Source: UMGS1002 sp050309735
Lineage (GTDB): Bacteria > Bacillota > Clostridia > Oscillospirales > CAG-272
NCBI GenBank assembly: GCA_050309735.1
Contig: JBNRMS010000029.1
Location: forward strand, 1 to 8,833
Length of the DNA stretch: 8,833 bases
Reading direction: 5' to 3'
Part shown: positions 1-5,934 of the stretch, in pieces
How positions within the stretch are numbered: the first letter of the stretch is position 1
Layout of the letters: each line of letters starts with the position of its first letter
The notes under the pieces: model-generated
Told to the model about the DNA's origin: nothing
Database searches by the model: none
The model's input: the letters and a program-made list of their open reading frames with translations, nothing else
Made by a program: the position numbers and the translations under genes

Positions 1-33
1 AAGTTCCCCCCCCCAGACCCCCCTCAAGAACTT
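1..33. repeat. C-tract inverted repeat (partial at window edge)
   Basis: AAGTTC at 1-6 is the exact inverted complement of GAACTT at 28-33. The loop between is nearly all C, with a run of nine C at 6-14. Short hairpins of this form are, as I recall, common dispersed intergenic repeats in uncultured Clostridia. The unit probably continues left of the window. The C run is also a place where read errors are likely. Confidence 0.4.
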
Positions 34-71
34 TTGGAGAATTTGGAACGGTTAAGTTTGGAGCATCTCCG

Positions 72-110
72 CCGCCCCCGGCCGGGCCCCACATCCCTTT
101 CCGGGGTCGG
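72..110. repeat. GC-rich imperfect hairpin, intergenic
   Basis: Positions 72-81 (CCGCCCCCGG) pair with 101-110 (CCGGGGTCGG) at 9 of 10 positions, with a 19-nt loop that itself contains the palindrome CCCGGCCGGG. No T-run follows on either strand, so it is not a standard Rho-independent terminator. It lies in the 222-nt non-coding stretch downstream of cdd. Function unknown; it could be an mRNA 3' structure or part of a dispersed repeat. Confidence 0.35.
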
Positions 111-173
111 GGTGAGGCAATCTGGTGTTAAGATCAATGTTATAATGAAGTAATCGCATTAAACACTTTGCTA

Positions 174-224
174 AAATCAAAAAGCTGCCTGTCATCCACC
201 CTTTGCTCCTTTTCCCTGCAAGCT
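174..224 (-). terminator. weak candidate terminator after cdd
   Basis: Reading the minus strand just past the cdd stop, AGCTTGC (224-218) can pair with GCAGCT (188-183) with one bulged T. A T-rich tail (TTTTT then TTTT) follows. The loop is long, about 29 nt, and the stem is short, so this is only a candidate. No better terminator was seen between cdd and the window edge. Confidence 0.22.
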
Positions 225-630
225 AAAGATTTCCCTTCCCAAATCCGAGCGGCAACAGCTCGCCGAGCGTGTAAGTATCAAAGCGGCCGCCGCCGCGGCT
301 GATATAAATAAGGAAAGAAGCGGGGGAGCAAAATTCGACCATCACCTGCCGGCAAACCCCGCAGGGCGAGCAGGGCTCGCTCACCTCGGCGGCACGCCCA
401 CCCGCGACGGCGATTGCTGAAAATTCACGCTCACCCTCGCTTATTGCCTTGAAAAACGCGGTGCGCTCGGCGCAATTTGTCGGCGAATAGGCGGCGTTTT
501 CGATATTGCATCCGGTATAGACCCTGCCCGACGCGCCAAGCAGCGCCGCGCCGACACGAAAGCCCGAATAGGGGGCGTATGATGCCGCTCGCGCCGACTC
601 GGCGAGTTTTACAAGTTCATCGGGTATCAT
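223..630 (-). CDS. cdd: cytidine deaminase
   Basis: Hydrolytic deamination of cytidine and deoxycytidine to uridine and deoxyuridine in the cytosol, part of pyrimidine salvage. The 135-residue length is typical of the small tetrameric bacterial form. Visible motifs: APYSGFRVGAAL near residues 19-30; the substrate-binding stretch CNIENAAYSPTNCAERTA, with zinc ligand Cys53 and catalytic Glu55; and PCSPCGVC with zinc ligands Cys87 and Cys90. The start is ATG at 630: AAAGGA (646-641) lies 10 nt upstream of it, while an in-frame TTG at 639 would be only 1 nt from that site. It is the last gene of the minus-strand salvage cluster, 33 nt after the CYTH gene. All catalytic residues are present. Family assignment is near certain. 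Confidence 0.96.
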   Translation of the reverse strand: MIPDELVKLAESARAASYAPYSGFRVGAALLGASGRVYTGCNIENAAYSPTNCAERTAFFKAISEGEREFSAIAVAGGRAAEVSEPCSPCGVCRQVMVEFCSPASFLIYISRGGGRFDTYTLGELLPLGFGKGNL

Positions 631-640
631 AATAATCAAA

Positions 641-646
641 TCCTTT
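641..646 (-). promoter_or_regulatory. ribosome binding site deciding the cdd start
   Basis: AAAGGA on the minus strand, 10 nt before the ATG at 630 and 1 nt before the alternative TTG at 639. The spacing favours the ATG. Confidence 0.6.
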
Positions 647-663
647 CACATATGTCAACTATG

Positions 664-1206
664 TCAATCAGAATCGGGCTCGGGCAAGTTCCCCTCCCGC
701 AGCGCCGCGGCCAGAGCTTGGTTTGTGTATATCCCCTCGCTCGTCACCTCGCGCAGCACGTAAAGATAATCGGGGAAAGAAAATCGCGCGTCCTCTGTCT
801 CAAGCTCAATTTCGGCAATGGCAACGAATCGCCAAAAAGGAAAAAGGTCAACCTCAAATATAAAGTCCTCATGCGGTATTTTCCAGCGCACCTTCTCGAT
901 TCTCACCGAATTATCGCCCGCGAGTTTTTTCAATGCGGCATAGGCGTCCTCGGTGATCCTTTGCTCGTCCTCAACTCGGGAAAGGTCGGTCAGCCGCCGC
1001 TTTATTGTGTGAAAATATTCAATCCCGCAATCCGACACCAATCGCCGGATCCGCTCGACCGCATTTTCGTCGCCGGGCAGATAAATCTGCTCAATCTCAT
1101 AGCGCCGGGCGCCCGGCAGCACCGACAGTAAAGCCTCATCAGGGCGCTTTATCAAAAACTTGCGCTCGATTTCAATGTGAGGCAGGTCCTCTTTGCCGGC
1201 GCTCAT
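664..1206 (-). CDS. CYTH domain protein (triphosphatase / class IV adenylate cyclase-like)
   Basis: A 180-residue protein of the CYTH (triphosphate tunnel metalloenzyme) superfamily. The N-terminal signature ExExK is seen as Glu12-x-Glu14-x-Lys16 in IEIERKFLIK. Basic tunnel residues follow (Arg52 and Arg54 in ERIRR, Lys69-Arg70-Arg71, Arg102/Lys105), with acidic metal-binding strands (Glu118-x-Asp120; the alternating Glu132, Glu134, Glu136). Members hydrolyse inorganic triphosphate, thiamine triphosphate or nucleoside triphosphates, or make cAMP; the substrate cannot be read from sequence. The ATG overlaps the deoB stop as ATGA, with GAGG 7 nt upstream, which suggests translational coupling to deoB. 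Its place between deoB and cdd points to a nucleotide-related substrate, which is inference. The tunnel residues look complete, so it is probably active. Confidence 0.88.
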   Translation of the reverse strand: MSAGKEDLPHIEIERKFLIKRPDEALLSVLPGARRYEIEQIYLPGDENAVERIRRLVSDCGIEYFHTIKRRLTDLSRVEDEQRITEDAYAALKKLAGDNSVRIEKVRWKIPHEDFIFEVDLFPFWRFVAIAEIELETEDARFSFPDYLYVLREVTSEGIYTNQALAAALREGNLPEPDSD

Positions 1207-2375
1207 TTCCCCACCTCGCCCGCAAAACTAACGCCCGGCGTTGCGTATTCAACCCCGAACCACTCGGCAAGCGTTGCCGCTATATCCGAAAAGCTCGACC
1301 GCGCGCCAAGATTTACCGGCTTTATCTCGCTGCCAAAAACAACAAGCGGGGTATACTCGCGGGTGTGGTCTGTGGTTTTCATAAAACCCGGGTCGCAGCC
1401 GTGGTCGGCAGTTATCATAAGAATATCGCCCCCGCGCAAAAGGCCGATAAAGCTGCCGAGCCATCTGTCAAAGTCCGAGAGCGCCCGAGCGTAGCCGTCG
1501 ATATCTCGACGGTGACCGTAATTTGAATCAAAATCCACTAAATTAACAAAGCATAGACCACGAAAATTGCGTTTTGTGATATCGGCAGTTATCTTCATGC
1601 CCTCCTCGTTGTCCTGGGTATAATATGATTCGGTTATCCCCCGCCCTGCGAAAATGTCGTTTATCTTGCCAACCGATATTACATCATAACCCCCGAGCTT
1701 CAAGACGTCAAGTACCGTATCGGCGGGCGGGTCGAGCGAGAAATCGTGCCGGCGAGGGCTGCGGGTGTAATTCGGATATTCTCCGACAAAAGGACGCGCG
1801 ATAACCCGCCCGACACCATGCTCACCGACAAGGATCCGGCGCGCCGCCCGGCAATATTCGTAAAGCATCTGTACCGGCACGACATCCTCATGCGCCGCAA
1901 TCTGAAAAACGCTGTCGGCCGAGGTATAAACTATCAAATTGCCGGTTGCAATATGCTCTCGGCCGTACTCGCGGATGACCTCTGTCCCCGAATAGGGCTT
2001 GTTGCAGAGAACACCCCGCCCGGTCGCCTTTGAAAATTCGGCTATCACACCGGCAGGAAAACCTTGAGGGTAGGTCGGCATCGGTCGCTCCGAGATAAGA
2101 CCGGCGATCTCCCAGTGCCCGGTCGTGGTGTCCTTGCCGAGCGAAATCTCGGCAAGTTTGCCAACGGCAGCCGATGGATTTTCTGCTCGGCTCAAAAAAT
2201 CCAGCCCCTTAATATTGCCAAAACCAAGCGAGAGAAGATTGGGAATCGAAAATTCGCGCGAGTGCGAGACGCTTCTTATCGTATTGGCTCCGCCATCGCC
2301 GTATTCTACGGCATCTGGCGCCTCTCCAACGCCGCAGCTGTCAAGAATTATGAGAAAAACTCTTTTATTTTTCAT
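1203..2375 (-). CDS. deoB: phosphopentomutase
   Basis: Interconverts (deoxy)ribose-1-phosphate and (deoxy)ribose-5-phosphate, linking nucleoside phosphorolysis to central metabolism. It belongs to the alkaline phosphatase-like superfamily with two Mn ions. The 390 residues match the family. Seen: N-terminal LIILDSCGVGEAPDA with metal ligand Asp12; KDTTTGHWE, with the phospho-accepting Thr most likely Thr83; the family pattern YTSADSVFQIAAHE; RVIARPFVGE; and metal-binding DFDSNYGH, TADHGCD and TDHTREYTP toward the C terminus. I chose ATG 2375 because the family begins right at MKNKRVFLI. Its AAAGG site is 13 nt away, slightly long; ATG 2387 and GTG 2420 are alternatives. It follows deoD by about 50 nt and overlaps the CYTH gene by 4 nt. 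No deoC is in view. Confidence 0.95.
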   Translation of the reverse strand: MKNKRVFLIILDSCGVGEAPDAVEYGDGGANTIRSVSHSREFSIPNLLSLGFGNIKGLDFLSRAENPSAAVGKLAEISLGKDTTTGHWEIAGLISERPMPTYPQGFPAGVIAEFSKATGRGVLCNKPYSGTEVIREYGREHIATGNLIVYTSADSVFQIAAHEDVVPVQMLYEYCRAARRILVGEHGVGRVIARPFVGEYPNYTRSPRRHDFSLDPPADTVLDVLKLGGYDVISVGKINDIFAGRGITESYYTQDNEEGMKITADITKRNFRGLCFVNLVDFDSNYGHRRDIDGYARALSDFDRWLGSFIGLLRGGDILMITADHGCDPGFMKTTDHTREYTPLVVFGSEIKPVNLGARSSFSDIAATLAEWFGVEYATPGVSFAGEVGK

Positions 2376-2426
2376 TGTTTTTACCATGCCTTTCGAGTTC
2401 ACCGAGATTTGCGCCGACACCGCCGG

Positions 2427-3164
2427 TCAGTCGCCCAGCGAGATGGCAGTGTTCAGTGCAATTTCAATCATCTCGGAAAAAGAAGTTTGCCGCTCCTCGG
2501 CCGTCGTCGCCTCGTGAGTGATAAGGCTGTCGGATATCGTGCAGATAGCGAGAGCGCGCTTGCTGGCACGGGCGGCGGTCATATAAAGTCCGGCTGCCTC
2601 CATCTCAACAGCCATCACGCCAAGCTTTCTCCAACGTGCGTTAGAGTTGCCGTCGTCATCGTAGAATGTGTCAGACGATAAAATATTCCCGACATGATAT
2701 CTCGCCCCGGCCGCTCGGGCCGCCTCGGCCGCCCGGGAGAGGAGTGTGAAATCGGCAATCGGCGCATATGTGCCGACAAGTCCGAATTGCGCGGCAAAGC
2801 TTGAATTAGTACAGGCGCCCATGCCAAGCACGATGTCACGGATTTTTATATCTGCTCGCATAGAGCCCGCCGAGCCGACACGAATGATATTCTCAACTCC
2901 GAAAAAATTATAGAGCTCATACGCATATATGCCCATCGAGGGTATCCCCATGCCGCTCGCCATGACAGACACCCGGGTTCCCTTATATTTCCCGGTGTAG
3001 CCCTGCACCCCTCGGACATTGTTAAAAAGCACGGGCGAGTCGAGAAAATTCTCGGCGATGAACTTTGAGCGCAGGGGGTCGCCGGGCATAAGGATTGTTT
3101 TCGCGATATCGGAGGGGGCGGCGTTTATATGAGGGGTGTGGGGAGATTTTTGTTTGTCTGACAT
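2427..3164 (-). CDS. deoD: purine nucleoside phosphorylase, DeoD type
   Basis: Phosphorolysis of purine (deoxy)ribonucleosides to free base plus (deoxy)ribose-1-phosphate, the substrate of the next gene's product DeoB. The 245-residue protein aligns along its length with the hexameric bacterial (high molecular mass) class. Visible residues: His12 in TPHINA; MPGDPLR with Arg32; NNVRG with Arg51; IIRVGSAG with Arg95 and Ser98 (phosphate site); VEMEAAG with Glu187 and Glu189 (ribose site); CTISDS with catalytic Asp212; and ERQTSF with Arg225. The ATG has an excellent AGAGGA site 7 nt upstream. The N terminus has about 8 extra residues before the conserved TPHINA. It sits 66 nt after the HD gene with no clear terminator in the gap, so the two are probably co-transcribed. 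Confidence 0.96.
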   Translation of the reverse strand: MSDKQKSPHTPHINAAPSDIAKTILMPGDPLRSKFIAENFLDSPVLFNNVRGVQGYTGKYKGTRVSVMASGMGIPSMGIYAYELYNFFGVENIIRVGSAGSMRADIKIRDIVLGMGACTNSSFAAQFGLVGTYAPIADFTLLSRAAEAARAAGARYHVGNILSSDTFYDDDGNSNARWRKLGVMAVEMEAAGLYMTAARASKRALAICTISDSLITHEATTAEERQTSFSEMIEIALNTAISLGD

Positions 3165-3230
3165 AGGGTTTTCCTCTTTTCATTAATTTTTCGAAGGGGG
3201 ATGGAAGCTTATTAATACCGCTTCCCCGCT

Positions 3231-3818
3231 CTAAGACTTCTTGCCTTCCATGAAGTATGCCGCTTCCATGTCGGCAACCGTGAGAGCGAAAGCGAGGGGA
3301 AACATTTCAAGCGCCTGACCAACAGTGCCGTTATCCTCGTTTCCCGAGAATCCCATATGGTAGCGGATGGCGAAGGCTTCGTCGCGGGTCAGTTTCATAA
3401 AGCCCGAGATGATATAAACAGACTTCTCGCCATGCCCATAAGGCAGGCTGTCCTCAATTGTGTAGTAGGGCTGACTTTGCCAGCGGCCTGTTTCGTCCTT
3501 GACATTGCGGAACGAAACCCGATAAAAATTCACCTTGCAAAGATCGTGAAGCAGGGCGGCGATGGCAACACTCTCGGGCGAATAGCTGATGCCGTACAGC
3601 TCTTTCATGCGCTTGCGCGAGAGCTGGTCGCAAAGACATTCATAAACATTCAGACTATGCTCGACAAGTCCGCCCTCGTAGGAACCGTGATATCTGGTGC
3701 TGGCGGGCGCGGTAAAAAAGTCACTCGCTTCGGAGGTGAGGTATTCAAGAAGCTTGTCCGCTCCCTCGCGAGTTATGTTTTTCCGATAGATGTCAATGAA
3801 TCTTTCCTTGTTTGTCAT
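3231..3818 (-). CDS. HD-domain metal-dependent phosphohydrolase, function unknown
   Basis: A 195-residue soluble protein with a full HD signature: HGSYEGGLVEHSLNV (His54), LLHDLCKV (His91-Asp92), PYGHGEKS (His129), IRYHMG (His154) and VADMEA (Asp183). The arrangement resembles the HD module of YhaM-like proteins and stand-alone HD proteins common in Clostridia, where HD domains hydrolyse phosphoesters of nucleotides or nucleic acids. There is no OB-fold domain as in full-length YhaM. The substrate is not known. ATG 3818 has AGAGGA 6 nt upstream. It is the first gene of the minus-strand cluster, directly after a sigma-A promoter and ahead of deoD, so a role on nucleotides is plausible but inferred. 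Confidence 0.85.
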   Translation of the reverse strand: MTNKERFIDIYRKNITREGADKLLEYLTSEASDFFTAPASTRYHGSYEGGLVEHSLNVYECLCDQLSRKRMKELYGISYSPESVAIAALLHDLCKVNFYRVSFRNVKDETGRWQSQPYYTIEDSLPYGHGEKSVYIISGFMKLTRDEAFAIRYHMGFSGNEDNGTVGQALEMFPLAFALTVADMEAAYFMEGKKS

Positions 3819-3850
3819 GTTAATTCCTCTTTAAGTATTTATTCATTATT

Positions 3851-3879
3851 ATTTTACCATCCGGGCGCACTTATGTAAA
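3851..3879 (-). promoter_or_regulatory. sigma-A promoter of the nucleoside salvage operon
   Basis: On the minus strand, TTTACA (3879-3874), a 17-nt spacer and TAAAAT (3856-3851); each hexamer matches the consensus at 5 of 6 positions. Transcription would begin near 3844, giving a leader of about 26 nt before the HD gene start at 3818. Confidence 0.7.
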
Positions 3880-3917
3880 TAGCTTTTGGGGTTTTCGGGA
3901 GATTTTTATCCCATATG

Positions 3918-3946
3918 TAGACAAGCCCCCCGCTTTGTGCTATAAT
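3918..3946 (+). promoter_or_regulatory. sigma-A promoter of hisS
   Basis: TAGACA (3918-3923), a 17-nt spacer and a perfect TATAAT (3941-3946), preceded by TG at 3938-3939 to give an extended -10 (TGCTATAAT). Transcription would start near 3953, leaving a leader of about 94 nt before hisS. The T-box signature sequence is absent from that leader. Confidence 0.75.
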
Positions 3947-4046
3947 TTTAAGTGTAGCGTCCTCAAAACCTGCCATCTCGCAAGGGGGTGGGCGCAATCT
4001 GCAAATAATATAACTTGATACAAAAGATTTATATATCGGAGGAAAG

Positions 4047-5348
4047 ATGAGTACACCCAAACTTTCAACCCAGCCCTACAAGGGTACACGCGATTTTTAT
4101 CCCGAGGATATGCGCCTGCGGGGTTGGTTCTTCGGAAAAATCAGGGAAGCGCTCGAACTGGCCGCCTTTGACGAATACAACGGCCCGATGCTCGAATCGC
4201 TTGATATTTACGCCGCAAAGAGCGGCGCCGAGCTCGTTCGCGAGCAGACCTACACATTTGAAGACCGCGGCCGCCGCCTTCTGACAATACGCCCCGAGAT
4301 GACTCCGACCGTCGCGCGGATGGTTGCCGCAAGGGCGGGCGAGCTGAATTTCCCGCTTCGCTGGTATTCAATCCAGAATTTTTTTCGTTACGAGCGCCCG
4401 CAGCGCGGGCGTCTGCGCGAGTTCTGGCAGATAAACGCCGATATTTTCGGCTGCGACACATACGAATCTGACCTTGAGATAATCTCGACCGCCATCAATC
4501 TCTTGCGGATTTTCGGAGCAGACGAGAATATGTTCCGCGTCCACATTAACAATCGTCGCTTTTTTAGCGACGTCATCGCTGCCATCGCCGGAGCCGACGC
4601 AGAAGTTGCCAAGGCCGTCTCAAAGGTAATCGACCGCAAGGGCAAAATTCCGCGCGGCGAATACGAGGCCTCCCTCTCAACCCTCGGGCTTGACGGCGAA
4701 AAAATCACCCTTATCGACTCGATTTACTCAATGAAAATCGAGGAAGCAGCCGCCCTCTGCCCGGGCTCGCGGGGCGCGGCCGAGCTGCTCGATCTTTTCT
4801 CAGCGCTTGAGGCCGCAGGGCTTTCGAAATACTGCATCTTTGATTTCGGCATCATCCGAGGCCTTGATTACTACACCGGCACTGTATTTGAGGTCTTTGA
4901 TCAGGCGCCCGAGAACAACCGCGCAATGTTTGGCGGCGGCAGCTACGACAATTTGATCGGGATGTTTGTCAACAACACGAATATTTCGGGTGTCGGATTT
5001 GGTTTTGGAGACGTCACACTTGAAAACTTCCTCAAAACCCATAAGCTAATCCCCGACCTGCTCGGTGGGGGAGCAAAGGTTCTCGTCACGCGCTTTGACG
5101 ATGTGCCGTACGATAAATATGTCACTCTTTCAGAGTCTCTGCGGGCGGAGGGCGTGAGAGCGATGAGCTATCTTGGTCAGAAAAAGTTTGGCAAACAACT
5201 TGACTATGCCGTAAAATCAGGCTGCACTCACGCCGTTATAATGGGGGGAAGCGAGTTGTCTGCGGGGGTCGTTAAGGTTAAAAATCTCGCAACCCGCGAG
5301 GAAATCACCACAGAAATCCAAAAACTCCCCGAACTATTTAAAAAGTAA
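4047..5348 (+). CDS. hisS: histidine--tRNA ligase
   Basis: Class II aminoacyl-tRNA synthetase charging tRNA-His, 433 residues, cytosolic homodimer by family. Order of motifs: KGTRDFYPEDMR near residues 12-23; YTFEDRGRR and IRPEMTPTVARM (70-92); class II motif 2 in FFRYERPQRGRLREFWQIN (112-130); the HisRS-specific IIRGLDYYTGTVFE with Arg271; motif 3 region GGGSYDN (297-302) and GFGFGD (317-322); then a C-terminal anticodon-binding domain from about 343 (KVLVTRFDD to GVVKVKN). The start has GGAGG just upstream. The motif RPEMTP, where the common bacterial enzyme has RPEGT, marks a less usual HisRS subtype. It has its own promoter and is followed 25 nt later by the DJ-1 gene. Confidence 0.96.
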   Translation: MSTPKLSTQPYKGTRDFYPEDMRLRGWFFGKIREALELAAFDEYNGPMLESLDIYAAKSGAELVREQTYTFEDRGRRLLTIRPEMTPTVARMVAARAGELNFPLRWYSIQNFFRYERPQRGRLREFWQINADIFGCDTYESDLEIISTAINLLRIFGADENMFRVHINNRRFFSDVIAAIAGADAEVAKAVSKVIDRKGKIPRGEYEASLSTLGLDGEKITLIDSIYSMKIEEAAALCPGSRGAAELLDLFSALEAAGLSKYCIFDFGIIRGLDYYTGTVFEVFDQAPENNRAMFGGGSYDNLIGMFVNNTNISGVGFGFGDVTLENFLKTHKLIPDLLGGGAKVLVTRFDDVPYDKYVTLSESLRAEGVRAMSYLGQKKFGKQLDYAVKSGCTHAVIMGGSELSAGVVKVKNLATREEITTEIQKLPELFKK

Positions 5349-5373
5349 TAAATACACGTAAAGGAGAATCGCC

Positions 5374-5916
5374 ATGATTTATATCTTTCTTGCCGATGGC
5401 TTCGAGGAAGTTGAGGCTCTCGCCCCGCTCGACATTTTGCGCCGCGCAGGGCTTGAGGTAACAACCGTCGCGGTTGGCGGCGGCGAGTATATCAGGGGCG
5501 CGCACGGTATAATAATAAAGGTCGATATGCCCGACATGATGTACCGCGACTCTGCCCCCGAGATGATTATTCTCCCCGGCGGCTCAGTCGGAACTCGGAA
5601 TCTTGACGCCTCACCGGCCGTCAACACAGCTCTCTCGGCCGCGGCTGCGAGCGGCGGGTTTATTGCCGCTATTTGCGCCGCTCCTTCGGTGCTCGGCAAG
5701 CGCGGGCTTCTCAGGGGCAAGCGCGCCATATGCTATCCCGGATTTGAAAAATTCCTTGACGGTGCATACCTCTCGGACAAGCGCGTTGTCCGAGACGGCA
5801 ATATAATAACGGCCGCCGCCATGGGCGTCTCAATCGACTTTGGTCTTGAACTCGTCCGCGCACTCGCGGGAGACGACGCAGCCGATAAGATAAGAGCCGC
5901 CATACTTGCAGACTAA
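5374..5916 (+). CDS. DJ-1/PfpI family protein
   Basis: A 180-residue flavodoxin-like single-domain protein of the DJ-1/ThiJ/PfpI superfamily. Seen: N-terminal strand and ADGFEEVEA with the conserved acid at about Glu14; MIILPGG (64-70); the nucleophile elbow IAAICAAPSVLG with Cys101; and the C-terminal TAAAMGVSIDFGLELVRAL. Family members act as glyoxalase/deglycase-type stress proteins or chaperones; the exact activity cannot be told. The position that is His126 in human DJ-1 appears to be Tyr121 (CYPGFE), so a human-type catalytic dyad is not obvious. ATG 5374 has AAGGAG 7 nt upstream. It starts 25 nt after hisS with no terminator between, so the two are probably one transcript. Confidence 0.9.
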   Translation: MIYIFLADGFEEVEALAPLDILRRAGLEVTTVAVGGGEYIRGAHGIIIKVDMPDMMYRDSAPEMIILPGGSVGTRNLDASPAVNTALSAAAASGGFIAAICAAPSVLGKRGLLRGKRAICYPGFEKFLDGAYLSDKRVVRDGNIITAAAMGVSIDFGLELVRALAGDDAADKIRAAILAD

Positions 5917-5934
5917 GGCCGGCGGGGATTCGCG

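Noticed and set aside
138..146. Extended -10 promoter (TGTTATAAT) on the plus strand
   Set aside because: No -35-like hexamer at 16-18 nt, and it would transcribe antisense into cdd; likely chance in an AT-rich patch.
2064..2681. Long plus-strand open frames opposite deoB/deoD (also 652-1526 and 3357-3878)
   Set aside because: They lie antisense to clear enzyme genes, lack ribosome binding sites and have compositions typical of shadow frames.
3165..3230. Terminator between the HD gene and deoD
   Set aside because: GAAGC/GCTTC can form a 5-bp stem with an 11-nt loop, but no T-run follows; more likely a plain intercistronic gap.
3953..4046. T-box riboswitch in the hisS leader
   Set aside because: The leader is only about 94 nt and lacks the conserved T-box sequence, specifier loop and terminator/antiterminator.
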